NCBI GenBank assembly: GCA_024138025.1
Contig: JAMXBD010001446.1
Span: 1-64,000 of the forward strand
Direction: 5' to 3'
From: Combretum micranthum
Taxonomy: Eukaryota > Streptophyta > Magnoliopsida > Myrtales > Combretaceae
DNA: 64,000 bases
A program made the translations under genes and the position numbers. Below, piece after piece: positions 45,455-58,404 of this stretch. How positions within the stretch are numbered: position 1 is the stretch's first letter; every line of letters begins with the position of its first letter. Below the pieces are notes generated by a model. The model ran no database searches. It saw nothing but the letters and a program-made list of their open reading frames with translations, and had not been told where the DNA came from.

Positions 45455-46849
45455 GGTAAGTTTTATTTGTGATACCTAAAATTTTTGGTTTATAAAAGTT
45501 TGATACATAAAAAAAATTTCATACTACAATGGTATTTAAACTTTTTAATTCTTCCATATGAGACACATTTGGCCACAATTCGACCATTTATTTAGCGAAT
45601 TGCTAGAATTTGATTAAAAAATAATTTTCTTTGGCTTAGTTGGCTTTATTATTATTATTGTTGTTGTTCTTTTTTTACTTTCTCTCTCTCTCAACCTCTC
45701 CCAACCACCCCCTCCCCCGTGCTTCTTCTTCACAACGTAAAATAGAAAAACAAAACCCTAAAATAACTTTCTTAAATCAAACAAAACAAACTACTTAACT
45801 ACCACTTTCTTAGAGAGAGAAAATACAAACCGCTTCCATACTGTACTTCATCCATTCTAGAGAGAGAGAGGCTCAACACAACACTACCATCAAAAACTCA
45901 AAATGAGAAACCCATCATCTTCAAGGACAATAACACAACCTGCATATGTAGATAACATAGCAACAAGAAAGCTACTCCTACGAACATAACTACAGTGCCG
46001 TATTGCAGATAGCATCAATTTTTTTTCTTTACTTTCCCCTCTTTCTATCTCTCTACTCTCTCTCTTCTCCTATTGCAAATCATAAAAGGAACATCTTATT
46101 TTATTCCTTCAACCAAAACAGTGCAACCCAACTCAATTCTAGAACTTAAATTATAAAAAATTTCACAAAATGCCTAAATTTCAAATGCCTAGAATCAGAA
46201 AGCCTCTATAAACTCCATTTTTCATGTAAGAATGGATTCTTTAATTCTAGGTGATTTTTGCAATAAAATTTTAAAACCCCAATGTGCAAGCTTAATAAAT
46301 TTGGATAGAAAAACCGAGCTTTTGGTAACAAGATTAAAACTTGCATCTAATGTTTGATTTATGAAGTGAGTGAGTGGCCAATGATTAATTTTTTTTATGG
46401 GATTTTAGGGTTTTTTTATTTTTATCTAGGTTGTGTTAAGAAGAAGAAGAAGAAGAAGAAGACATCGCAACATGAGAGGAAAGAGAGAGGAAAGCAAAAA
46501 GAAAACATTTAATAGGTTTCTTGGATGCTAGAATTTTTTTTTTTTTTTTCCATTTGAGGCTATGAAGAAGAAGAAGAAGAAGAAGAAGAAGGAAGGGGGG
46601 GGAGTGGGTGTGGGTTGGACGTGAGGAGAGAGAGAGAGAGAGAAGTAAAAAAGAATAAAAAAGCCAACTGGGACAAAAAAATAATTTTTAATTGAGTTTC
46701 GTGTCCATTCCAGCTATTCGAAATAAATGGCTAAGTACCACATGTGAAACAATTAAAAAGTTTGAGTACCATCATAGAACAAAATTATTTTTAGTTATTA
46801 AACAGTTACAAATAAAAAAGTTCAAGTACCTTGAATGAAACTTATCCCC
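45455..46849. mobile_element. Long-TIR foldback element, probably Mutator-type, non-autonomous
   Basis: About 260-280 bases at the left end (45455-45725) match the reverse complement of the right end (46590-46849). Matching landmarks, in order, are GATAAGTTT.ATT, TTTAAACTTTTTAATT, CCATTTATTT, AGTTGGCTTT, a CT/GA tract and a CCACCCC/GGGGGTGG-like tract. The middle (45730-46560) has no ORF. A flanking 9-bp duplication is not evident. The right arm contains AAG and GA microsatellites (46563-46592, 46625-46643). Confidence 0.7.
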
Positions 46850-48339
46850 AATTTATTAAGTTAATGGCACCTTATTAAGAGATTTTTAGGATATAAACCA
46901 CAAGACCAATATTGTATAGATTAGATTGGGACGTGAATGCTTGAAAGCACATATAATATTCATGAAAAGAGAAGTGCATTATACAAGAATCTTACGGGAT
47001 GTTTCACTTATAAAAGGTACAATGACTAACTTCTTTTAAAAAAATGACAAAAGTAATTGGCCTTTCATGCCTAATGGTTGCAATTATAATTCTTGATAAA
47101 CAACTAGTCACCATTATTTCAAACTGTTATTTATTCAATACCACTACCACTAACTATATTAATATAATAACAACATAGTTTAAAATAATAATATACATCA
47201 AAACTAGAGTGTCACATGAGATGGCATATTATATGAATGAAGCCTTCATTCAAATAAATAATTTTAGAATGTGGTAGGTCTAATATTATGCCAATCCATT
47301 TAATTGCTACGGACATGACATCTTTACTCACTTAGTTAGAATTTGGTGATGACTCCATTAAAATGAGTGTCTGGTTACAAATCTCAAGGCTCGTTGCTTA
47401 ACTTCATTCATGTAAGGTTGGGCTCCATTCCATCGAGATCATTTGGAATCTTTCCATTTGTTTAAGTTTTGTACTTCTTACATCCACTTTACCAAGAAAA
47501 CAATAAAGTTGCTTTGCCACTCAAATGTTGTTATAAACACTCTAATATGTATCTATTCCGATTTTTGTCTCCAATGCCAAGTTTAGCTAATCTTGCCTAT
47601 GTTTCTTGGATCTATTTCTTTGGAATTGTCCTAATTATTGAGATAAGCTCTAATTCATTTCATTCCTTTGTAATGTTTTAATTCTCCCTCAAATATAATT
47701 CTTCAACGTCTTGAGAGTATAGAGCTAAGGCTTGATAATGGATGTAGCTATAACATTGAAGTTACCTCTAAGATTTACTGGGTAGGTATTTTCATTCACC
47801 TTTTTTCACACTTCATGATATTGAATTTCATCTAGAAAGGCATTAACTTAGACTTGTACTTTTCTAGGAATGCCTCTATATCAAATGAATCCTTAAGAAG
47901 CCTCTAGGACAATAATATATTTTCATAGTTTTTTTTTTGCTTGATAATCACAAATTGTAGTTTTCCACATTATTGATTGCATTATTTAATTATTTATGTA
48001 GCTTTTTAATAAACTTGTCTTTTGTCTGTTCACCGAGTAACTTGCTATTAAGAGGAAGGAAAGGAAAATTTATTGTAATAAATGGATTAATTTAATACAT
48101 CTCCTCAAATAGTGGGTTTTTGTTACCATTATAATTTTTTTTTCATAGGTAAATCTAAGATGTAGCAGGAAAATAGCTCAATGCTTTATATTCTTACCAA
48201 CTATATGCGGTTGACAACTATTTTTTACCTAAGTCGCATAAAGTACTAAAAATAACTTGGTTCTTAAGTTCTTGGAGCGAATTTTATAAATGTAAATTAA
48301 GAATAAAGAATTAAGTAATTATTTGGCTTTACTATGAAG

Positions 48340-48370
<31 letters not shown>

Positions 48371-48510
48371 AGAAGAAAAAGTCTGTAATGTAAACATTAC
48401 TAGTGACTCTACAAAGAATGAATGTGCATTACAGTGAATTTGCCAAACACTACCATGGTTACCTTATTTTCTTTTTGAGTTTAAGGTAGTCATACCATGA
48501 AATTCATAAT
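46850..48510. other. Gene-free AT-rich intergenic stretch
   Basis: No domain in any frame. An AT dinucleotide microsatellite runs at about 48346-48371. The 70-codon frame at 47469-47681 is hydrophobic by base composition and has no family match. Confidence 0.5.
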
Positions 48511-48520
48511 AATATCAACG

Positions 48521-48812
48521 GGTAAATTACACTAGAAGGTCATAACATTTGAGAGTAAATTTATTCGAAGGTCAATTTATTTGAGATCACAATGTTTTGA
48601 GTTATTCATTTGAGGTTATAATATTTAGAGAAGTAAGTTAATTGAGGTTACCATTGATACTTGTCAATCAGAGAAAAATTAATTAAAGCTCAAAAGATAC
48701 TCCACATTATGATGCATATCAATGATGACCTCAATTGACCCACTTCCTTAAATGTTGCAACCTCAAATGAACTTATCCCCAAACATTGTGACCTTCCAAT
48801 GTAGTTTAGCTA
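48521..48812. mobile_element. Foldback MITE, Mutator-type, 292 bp, with target duplication
   Basis: The left arm starts GGTAAATTACACTAGAAGGT. The right arm, reversed, reads TAGCTAAACTACATTGGAAG, and the two arms pair over about 110 bases. Flanks AATATCAACG (48511-48520) and AATATCAAGG (48813-48822) match in 9 of 10 bases, as expected for the 9-10 bp duplication of Mutator-type elements. It has no ORF. Confidence 0.82.
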
Positions 48813-48822
48813 AATATCAAGG

Positions 48823-49341
48823 CAATTGATATATATTTAAGAGTAGCATGTGTAACCCAAATTGATCAACCTTATGACATTCCATTTTGTTGATATCACA
48901 CTATTCAACCACTTGTTAAACTTCTTTCATCATTGGGTTTCAATAAAGAAATTGCTCCTCCAAAATGACAACATAAGCCACCAATATACTTATCTATAAA
49001 GGATCCTCCAATATTACTTATTGATAGACATTGTTTACCATTCTTGAGATGGTATCCATAATCTATATAGATGATTGTATCAATCTAAGACTCCTATTGC
49101 ACGTTTCGCATGAATGTTAGAAAAATTTGGCTTATTCTTACAATGCTCTCTAATGTAATTAAGCACCACCACTTTAGTATGCATTGTGTTGATGAAGGCA
49201 TTTTATTTGAAGATAGCATACACTCTTACATTAATATTCCCAATGTAATGCTTAATGGTGCAAGAAAAAGCTTATATAAACTTCATTCATTTTATATGTT
49301 GCCTATTCAACTTACCTACACTTTGTTATGCTTAATTTTTT
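48823..49341. other. Gene-free intergenic stretch
   Basis: Open frames of up to 78 codons (49110-49346, plus) have no recognisable domain. No RNA gene is seen. Confidence 0.45.
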
Positions 49342-49560
49342 TGTGATGCTCCTCATATATAGGCTGTGGAAATTTAATCACAGAAGCATATTTTGGTGTA
49401 ATGGTTTAAAGTTTGTTGGAATTCTAAAGTTAAGCATGCTCTACGTAGAGAAATTTTAGGATGAGTGACCTCCTGGGAAGCACTAGCACCAAAAGGACAC
49501 AACCGTGCAACGTGTGGCAAAGCGACAATACTTCGATAGGTGGAGTTTTGGAGCATTATA
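49342..49560 (+). repeat. Cassandra-type solo LTR carrying a 5S rRNA-derived promoter
   Basis: The 219-bp unit starts TGTGATGCTCC and ends GGAGCATTATA, an imperfect inverted pair (TACA expected at the end, C-to-T). The middle is 5S-like: an A-box AGTTAAGCATGCT (49428-49440), an intermediate element TAGGAT (49457-49462) and a C-box GAGTGACCTCCTGGGAAG (49463-49480). The last part (CAACCGTGCA, AGCGACAATA, GGTGGAG) is the usual Cassandra tail. Cassandra is a terminal-repeat retrotransposon in miniature whose LTR carries 5S RNA (family knowledge). No internal domain or second LTR follows, and no target duplication is visible. Confidence 0.88.
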
Positions 49561-49570
49561 GGCCTTAAGT

Positions 49571-50690
49571 TGTAACACCCTTAACTGAGAGCGTTATCAA
49601 CCTACTACGTTTCTTTACTTGAGATGGCATGCTAAGGCTATTATTTTACTAATCCACGATTGTAATACCATGCGCATCAATCTCTCACATATGGGTACCT
49701 ATTTAAAAACATCTCATTATAACAACACTTTTGAACAACTTATTTGGCATAAACCAAAAGCCCACTTAATATAATCTTTAAACATTCTAAGAAAAGGATC
49801 TCAAAAAACTTTAGATTTATAAAAACATATAAAACTTCATAAGATATTCAACTTTATCTATTTCTAAACCAATATATCTACTAATCAGCAAGAAAGTCAG
49901 TTCCACTATTGTCCTTCCCATAGTCCATAAAAACATCATAGCCCAACGGATAAAAAACTTTCAAATAATCACTTGTTCCTAAAAAAATAAAAGAGTAAGC
50001 ACAAAGGCCCAGTACGCCATACCCTAAATACATGCACATTAGCATACAACATACAACATATAAATCTATATGCAACCTAGTAACTCGTGGAGCAACCACA
50101 CATTATTATCTTTGATTAGCCGATAGGCAACACAGTTTAGAACCATTTGCAAGTAGTCCTAAACCTAGAGTAACTCATGACTCCGTAAAAACAAACAATA
50201 AAGAAAATAATAATATATATATTAGTATTGGGTACTCCTCACACCCGAGTACCATACCCGTATCACTCCTAGACTACCGGAATCATCTCTGTACATGACT
50301 TCACTTAGGACAACGTCGTACATAGGTCATCAGGGTGTCGTCCTAGTATTAGCAATTCTCCCGAACTACTAGGCCTAGTCAGAGACAAGTAGCAAAATTT
50401 AATTAAAGCAGGATAATGTTATGTCAATTTATAAATACTAGGCCTATAATCACAAATAACAAGGTAAGGTCATACCTGAAATCACTTTTAGGAACAGAAA
50501 TCTTAATTTCACCAGACACGTGATCACAAAAGCAAAACTATTTCAAAACATGTTTACATAAGGTAAACCTAATCCCTTCATCATCTAAAACCCTAAACTA
50601 AAAGGAAAATAAACCCTAAGTTGATACATACCTTCCTCCTTTGATTGTAAAAATCATAGAATCTCCAAAGGAATAGGGTTTCTAAAAAAA
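49571..50690 (-). repeat. Inverted partial LTR of family A
   Basis: Starts TGTAACACCCTTAACT, the reverse of the family A end (..AGTTTAGGACGTTACA). It runs inverted relative to about 38300-39374: shared blocks include the CATACCCGTATCACTCCTAG region and TGTAAAAATCATAGAATCTC. The 5' portion of the LTR is missing at the break near 50690. Confidence 0.75.
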
Positions 50691-50734
50691 ACTCCTCCAA
50701 AAACTAGAACTCCCTTCAACTAAGGTACTACACC

Positions 50735-51114
50735 CATATCTAAGACACCATACGGTATGACACCAATGGAGCTTGTAGAATTAAAAGTCTAGCTAGATGA
50801 TTTGCTTAAGAAGAAGTTTATCAGACCTAGTGTATCATCTTGGGGAGCTTCACTTCTATTTGTAAAGAAGAAGGATGGTAGTATGACGCTATGTATAGAC
50901 TACAAGGAGTTGAACCAAGTGACTATCAAGAATAAATGCCCTCTACTACGAATAGATGATCTATTGGATTAGCTGGCAGGAGCAAAGGTATTTTCAAAGA
51001 TTGATCTCAGATCAGGATATCATCGGCTGCGGGTTAAAGTGGAGGACATATGAAAAACATCATTAAGGACCAAATACATACATTATGAGTTTGTGGTTAT
51101 GCCATTTGGTTTGG
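50735..51114 (+). pseudogene. Chromovirus-type Ty3/gypsy reverse transcriptase fragment
   Basis: One frame with three stops reads, in order, [70 protein letters not shown] and EFVVMPFGL. These are the N-terminal half of a gypsy reverse transcriptase up to the F/MPFGL block. The YVDD half is absent because the sequence passes directly into family A LTR end. The K-K-D-G-S/T-x-R/L-C-I-D-Y style is that of Del/Tekay-like chromoviruses. Confidence 0.88.
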
Positions 51115-51119
51115 AGGTA

Positions 51120-51408
51120 GATAAAGTTGACAATCTTATGAATTTTTATATGTTTTCATAAATCTAAAGTTTTATGAGACCCTTTGCTTATGATGTTTTA
51201 AGATTATAATAAGTTAGCTTTTGGTTTGTGCCAACTAAATTATTCAGAAGTTTTGTTATTATGAAATTGTTTTAAACAGGTATCTTTATACGTGAGTATT
51301 TGAAGTTATATGGTTATCTTTGTGGATATATAGAATAATAGCCTTAGCGTGTCCTTATCTTGTGAGGACACGTGGCAAATTCTAATGCCTTCAAATTAGG
51401 GCATTACA
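51120..51408 (+). repeat. 3' end of a family A LTR (direct copy)
   Basis: Matches 39080-39374: ATGATGTTTTAAG, GCCAACTAA.TT.TT.AGAA, AGAATAATAGCC and GAGGACA..TGGCAA are shared. It ends GGGCATTACA at 51408. It directly follows the reverse transcriptase fragment on the same strand, so the two are probably remnants of one internally deleted element. Confidence 0.75.
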
Positions 51409-54239
51409 GTTTTTATTTTCATTATGCACTAAACCCCTTAGGAAGTAAGTAGTGTTGCTAAGTCTCGGGGCATGAATCAATGATAGAACTCTCTATTATA
51501 AATAAAATACTTGAAGCAAGTCTCATTCAACTATTCACTAAAGTAGGTTAAAGTTCTCTTATATTGTGTGAGAACAACTCCAATACTACATTAGACACAC
51601 TTTGTCACACAAATCTAACTAAAGTTTGGTCATATTGACACTGGTAAAATACGAAGTCTATCTTTAATGATTTCAAAACTCTCGTGGGCTTAAGGTTCTA
51701 CATGTATATTCATCTTGCTTCTCACATCAAATTAGATAAAGTACCGCAATGGTATTAAAATCCTTAACCAATAGTAGAAAGAATATATTATTAGGATTCA
51801 TGTAACTTAGGGAACATCTTATGGTATATAGGGTTAAGTACAATTTAATTTAGCTCAATTTATAGTGGTAAATTGAATCAAACCATGAAATGTGGTCAAC
51901 TCTTTCCTTGTTTTTTTTTCCTTACTTTACATAATTTGATTCTAAAAAATTATTTCTTTCCTACCCTGAAGGACTAGTTTGGTTCAATTTATAGTTTAAA
52001 CCATTAATAATTGTTCTTCCTAAAAAAATGAAATAATTGGAGTAAAAAGCTATGCTCATTTTAGTAGTAAAATCTTAATTCAAAGTCATAAGAAGGAGGA
52101 AAAGAAAAATATCTAACCATTATATGAATTACTATTTTTGGGTATGTATCTGGTGAAAGATGAAGTTTATATTAGAAAATAGACATCAAAATGTCCTTGT
52201 CTTTCATATGAGCTTAAAGCTATAGGGTTTTCTTCACTATAAAATTGTCAAATAAAATGCAAGTCTTATTAAAAATGCCTTAGTGTTACTCATAATGCAT
52301 GTGCTTAAAAGAGCTTTGTCCAATCTTCAATTTATCTAATTTATATCTCATTAAATTAGTTCCCTCTATTTTAGAAGCACCTTAATCACTTGAGTAATTT
52401 TGAAAGAAAATTTAATTGATTGATTTTGAATCACTAAACTCAAAATTCCCAACATTTAATATGTACAATTAATTGAAAATTTCTTGTAATGTAGGTAACC
52501 CTCTTATTCCCATTGCGATGGTCATAATATGCAATGATACAGATTCTTAGAATACCTAAATATATTACTTAAGTCACCATCAATATTCTGGGACATATTT
52601 TTATTATTTAGACCAAACCTAACCTATGCACGTTATGCAAACAAAGTGGCCTAGGATATGCAATCCTTAATTAAGGGATAGAAAGATGAGATCTTGACTC
52701 ATCATAATCATTTATAAGTGTTTTAGATCATACCCAATTGACTCAACAACTATATGAGAATGATACTCATTTTACTAGCATAAGGTGTCATGATCTATAG
52801 TTTGAGTTTATAACAATCTTAAGTCTAGATATTAATCACATTATCTCACTACAAAGAAACCAATGACACTCTAACTTAGTATTCCTTATATTACAAATTT
52901 TATCTAATTGCCCATTAATTTAGACTTTATTGTGGTTACCTTTTCTAAACTCAACTCTCTTATTTAGTGAGCATAACTTGGGTTTACATATGCTATGAAT
53001 CCATGCCCATGTCCTTTCCATACACTCACTTGATTATGGAGATCTTGTGAAGCTAATTTAGTATTGGTAAGCTTTTAAAGATAATTAGCTACAACTAAAT
53101 GTTAACATCATATGTCAATCTCATGGGACTTTTATTGTAGACTGACACTAAAGAAAACACATATAAGCAATTTGTGCAAGTTAGAATAGTTATGTTACAT
53201 AAAGCTATGCAAGTGAAAAAAATAGGCCAACCTGTTAGGGCTTACGTAAAATGTGGGCTAGAAATTTTAAGTCTAATCCACCTCGCTACGAGTTAGCATG
53301 TTAAAAGTTTAACCCACTTACCTGTAACATTTAACCCGTTTATTTAACTTAGTAGGCTAAGTGAGTTAACCTTATTTGTTCAACCTATTTATATATTTTA
53401 TTTGGTTATCTAGTCAAACCGCTGACACACTAAGATTTTTTTAAAGAAAAATTTAATTTTATAAGGCAAACCCATTATACTATAATTTTTTAAAAATTTT
53501 CTTGCATTTGAATTCAATTATTTAGATGATAAATATAAGCAAACCTAACTTGGTAGTTATTTGTTAACATTGTCTTCATGGGGATGATAACTACACTCAA
53601 TTTTTTATATTACTAGTACAACATGTGAAATTCTAAGATGTATTATCATACATTACATGCATGGAATCTACACCAACATAGCAAGCATTTATACGTTTTA
53701 TTTCTATTAGTCACGATCATCACTATTATAACTATTATCAAGAGCTTTAGTAAAATAATAAATTTGCCCCATTTAAGTAGATGATTTATATAAGAAATGT
53801 AACAATATGAAAATGAACATCAATTTTCCAATAAAAAGATCAAAATAATGACATCATTCGTTTCATAATAACCTAAATAGCAAAAGATCCATCACAAAAA
53901 TAAAAGTAAAAAACATATTTAAGAAGGGAGGTATTACAAATTAAAAGGTAAAAAAAAAAAAAAAAGAACTAGCCAACAAGTGCAACACTTAGTAGCTTCC
54001 TTTCTTCTTCTTCTTCTTTTATTTTATGTTATGTAATTTCTTATTTTTGCTGATAGGTTGGTGGACCAACTCATCCCACAACGGGTTAACCTGCCTACCC
54101 CCTTTTCTTTTCTTTGTGTTAAATGGCCTGGCCTTTGTGGGTCCTATAATTATAGAAGAAATAAGAAAAGAATGAGCATTGCATATGAAAATGGAATAAG
54201 TATTGCTCCTTATAACTATGAAATGCTTATGCTTAATTG
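51409..54239. other. Gene-free AT-rich intergenic stretch
   Basis: No protein or RNA gene recognised on either strand. A TTC microsatellite is at about 54001-54018. Short overlapping frames at 54019-54243 on both strands have no domain match. Parts near 53227-53560 and 54055-54110 share TTAACC / GGGTTAA motifs that could be DNA-transposon debris, without clear ends. Confidence 0.4.
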
Positions 54240-54900
54240 ACATGATATTTTTACCTCATTAATGAAGTATCATACGGAATACAGATCTAATCAACCAAAT
54301 TTTGTAACATCAGTTGTTTTGATGGTCTAACTTAGAATAAGGCCTCCCTACCCGAGTCTAGCTCGTGAACTGATTGGGCTTACCACTTAGGCTAAGGGGC
54401 CAATTGCATTAGCAGTGGCTTGGAGATCCACCTGGACATCCTTTGCCCTAAGTTAGCATCTGATTGACTCCTGTAACACTCGGTTGGACCTCACCAAACA
54501 CCTATTGGCATATCCTCCTCGGTCAAACTCGATACGTTAAAAAATGGATTAGTGGTTTTGTCGCACATCCATCACAACTGTCACCAATCACCCACTTGCT
54601 TATTATTCCATGATCCTATAGCATACCCAAGTGCCAAAGGATCAGCTAACTGTAAGTACTACTCTTCCCTCTGAGGGATGGGTAATGCCGCAAACACCAT
54701 TTTCTATATATACAATTTGTTTGCCTCTAACATGATCACCAACTTAAACATTGGAGTAACCTTGCTGGGCTCACATTCAGCATGCCATTAACCATGTTTC
54801 CATTCTACAGGCCACTGTCATCAAAATTCAAACCCAGATTCTCCATATCCGGTCTTTACTTGATTTGAACTAGCGACAAGTTGGAATTCGGTTAGTATAA
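54240..54900 (-). repeat. Possible antisense LTR fragment
   Basis: This segment is richer in GC than its surroundings. On the minus strand it holds a TATA-like TGTATATATAGAAA (about 54700-54713) followed by a leader-like stretch with CCCTCAGAGGGAAGAG. The style is that of Tat/Ogre-like LTRs, but neither end nor a duplication is found. No coding potential. Confidence 0.35.
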
Positions 54901-55250
54901 GATGTCTATCTCATTTGGCAAATCTACTATCACCTTGGTTGGCATCAATAATTTTATACAATAGCCATAACCAAATTGGTTAGGAAAAAAACTTATAGAT
55001 GGTCTAAAAAGGGAAGCCAAATCCAATGGAAAAGGTTAAATTGAACTATTTAAACAAATAAAGTAATATTTTGCTTGTAAGTAAAATTTTTATTGTTTCA
55101 ACAAAGTATTTAAAAGAAATTATGTTTTTATTAATTAAAATTTATATGTATTTGACTTTATGACCATAAGTTTATTATAATATGTATAGAAGTTGACTCA
55201 AGTCTTTTTTTTTTTTCAATGTAAAATAGTTGTCAATACATAAAAAAATA

Positions 55251-56257
55251 GAGTAAATGCCCAATTCAGTATTCAAATTTTATTAAAATGTGTAATTAAC
55301 TGCCTAAGCTTCTAAATAATGGCTTCGCTACTACGTTGTTACTTTTACGGCCCGTTCACTTCGCTGAACAAATAAAACTGTAATGAAATTCATATTATTG
55401 AGGAATGGAATAGAGATAGATTTTCCTTTACTGATTTTTTATTTAAATCAAGGTATTTTGGAACAAAAAAAAAAGACAATTTAAGCATTAAATTGTCATT
55501 CATAGGTTTGGGAAATGAGTGACCATTCAATATATTTTGTAATAATGATCTTATAGAATCACTATTACGGTCAAGTAAATATTGTAATAATCATTCATAA
55601 GGAATAAGGCTATAAAAGAATTACAATTACAACAAAATGAACATACCTGTTTCTCTTTCAATTACTTAACTCCATTTGTCTGGTTGGTCTCATCACCAAT
55701 AACACAATGACACGTGTAATTCACACATGTAAAAATCCACCTCATAATGTATAAATTACAAAAAATAGAAAATAGGGAAAAAAAGAGAGAGAGAAAACAA
55801 TGCTAGGTGTTACCATCAAGGAAGTGAAAAGAAAAAAAAAAACATAGCTATATCAAAAACTAAGATCTCAAATTAATCTCAAATGTCAAAATTATAACTT
55901 TGAAAGTGACCCCCATCAATGAAGTTTAAAAACCTAAAACTAAGAAATTAGAAACTTCAATTGCACCCATTGGAAGCAAAGGCATGATCTTTTCCAAATA
56001 AGTAGTTTTGCTTCTATTTTTAGTCTTTACTTCACTTTTATTGAATAGTACTTCTTTGCTTGTAGCTTTTATTGAAACTACACCACCATTGTGTTGTTAG
56101 CTGTTTGGCCTATTGGGTAAACAGAGTAAAGGAAATAGACGAACGCATTAAGAGTGACCACAAAATTTTATTCATGTATTAAAATGATCATTTGAAAGTT
56201 TAAGTGTTTAATTACACATCTTGTCAAAGTTCATGTAGCGAATTGCACATTTACCCC
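55251..56257. mobile_element. Foldback element with ~100-bp inverted ends, possibly Mutator-type
   Basis: The left end, GAGTAAATGCCCAATTCAGT ... ATGTGTAATTAA, matches the reversed right end, GGGTAAATGTGCAATTCGCT ... ATGTGTAATTAA. A second, smaller candidate (about 55351-55648, CCCGTTCACTTCGCTG against TATGTTCATTTTGTTG) sits inside it. No ORF and no clear target duplication. Confidence 0.6.
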
Positions 56258-56417
56258 TCAAATAGCTTGATTGCATGAATATTAACTTTGTTAACCTTTA
56301 ATATAAAGACAATGCCTATTATACTTAGTATGTGTACTATGTGATTGCATATTATGCTTTTGATTTTTCTTAAATTATAAATTATGATTTATTGCATAAA
56401 TTAAATTGAACCAAATT

Positions 56418-57201
56418 TGATACGGATAGGATTTATGTTAGAATTACATAGCGGATTTCTCTCAAATAACCTCCCAAAATAAAGTGTTTTTATGATTTTT
56501 ATTTTTGTAGTCTTTAATAAAAACAGGAAAAAAAAAATACATGGACGATTAATCCTTAAATATGACGTACCAAAGATAGAATCAAACTAGTTGTTATAAC
56601 AAATAGATGTTACACACAATGAAAAAAAAAATCAACAACAAAGAACAATCTTGAAAAGAAATCTCAATCTTATTCGAGAAAGCAATTTGTCACAAATGGC
56701 AATATAATGATCACCAAGGGCAAAGATAAGCAGCTAGATCGATAACTAACTAAACATATCACTAATAACCCTTTTATACTCCAGCAAATTGGGTAAGAGC
56801 AAATATGAAAAAAAAAAAGGATATACAAATAGAATAGGAAACAATTACTTAAAACAACATAAAAATAGGGTGGGTATCATCTTGTCAATCACGGCCATGT
56901 TACGGGTCATGATTTCCTCTTATCAAAATTTTTTTATTGCAAAATAGCTAGTTGTAATCATGATTTACCTAATCACAGCCAGTGTCTTGGTGAGATGACG
57001 CCCATGATCTTTTCGGGTCTTCAAACTTTTCGACGAGAACGTGATAATGGTCTTAGATACAAGCAGCATAAGGGGCATGATGATGATCACAATCGAGATC
57101 ACAAGTAGCATAAGGGCCATGATCTAATATGGAACTAGATATTCAATACTCGTCTCCATTCTAAATCAGGTGGTCGTTTAAGTGAACTATGCTCCCTAGC
57201 A
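56418..57201 (-). repeat. 3' LTR of the short gypsy-type element
   Basis: Aligns with 59088-59840 throughout. Minus-strand TATA box TATAAAAGG at 56770-56778. Upstream of it (56888-57125 on the plus strand) lies a cluster of TCACGGCC / GGTCATGAT / CAGCCAGTGTC motifs. On the plus strand it starts TGATACGG and ends at 57201. Confidence 0.92.
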
Positions 57202-58404
57202 TCTCCCTTAGGCTCTTAAAGATTTATCCTCAGATCTTGGTCAAACTCATCTTGATCCTTATCGTATCCCCTGGGCTCAAGAAGATTACCCTCAAATCTT
57301 TGAAAGTACACATGTTGAGATCAAAGACAAACCTACAAAACTCAAAGATAGTTAAATAAAACTTTTCAACCACATTTGGCTTATGAATAGCCTCTAATAC
57401 TCGTTCCGTAAATCGTTTCTGAAACAGTAACTCCCAAAGCATCTCAGCCTTTACTTCAAGCATTCTTAACCATTTGCTACCAATGTCCATGTCCACAATA
57501 AAAAAGACTTCCCTAATAACTCATATCACTCATCATGAACTCGATCAATCCAAGACTCACAAACATTATGACAAGTATTTGACAAACATACCTCTTGTGG
57601 CCTTGATAGTAGTAGCTTCAAACACTTGTCATCTTAAAAGTAACTACCATCAAACACCTTATCTTTAGCTATAGAACTTTCATCATACAATTCAACAGTA
57701 ATAGAACCCAAAAACATCGATTTGGAACCATGAAAACAAGATGGAACACAATTATTCAATGGTGTAATAATACTCCTTCTTCTAATGGCTAATTCGCAAA
57801 CAGGCCACACATAAAGTACTGCTCGCACTACTATACTACCACACCAAAATCAAATACTTTGCTAGTATATATAACCATCTATAAGACTCCAATGGACATT
57901 AATAATTAACCGTATGAACCAATAGGGATAATAATATGATGCCAGTTTTAAATTCTTGGTTACCTTATCAATGCATTAAGATATAATGAACAATCATAGG
58001 AAGATGAACATAGAAATAACTGTAATGCTCATTATCAACTTCACAATCTACACAACCAAGAATATTTACCTGCATCTCATGATCTTTTTCAGAACTCTCT
58101 TCATGAAGTTCACCACTATTTTCCTCAACTAAACACTCATAATTGACACAATCATCTAGGGAGTCAATTGGTTTTGAGACCTCTAGTAGTTTTGTATTCT
58201 CATTAGTTCATACATTAAAATGAAAAATTCTTCTAACATGGTAGTTTGGATAGCATCTTGACACAAAACTTTGACAACCAACACTCTCAACAATGTCAGA
58301 GTTCAAGCTATTCACAAATCTATTGATAATGTGTACAAGAGGCTCAAATACTTCACTGCACCTGATGAGAGTTTTAAATACTTCGGCATATTTTCTAATC
58401 TTCA
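57202..58404. other. Interior of the short gypsy-type element, downstream half
   Basis: Minus-strand frames of 60-90 codons (57230-57496, 57634-57828, 58208-58405) show no family I recognise. It could be decayed element sequence or captured host DNA; the sequence alone does not decide. Confidence 0.4.

Noticed and set aside
49417..49482. A genuine 5S rRNA gene
   Set aside because: Only about half of the 5S sequence is present, with several changes, and it sits inside an LTR-like unit with the Cassandra tail.
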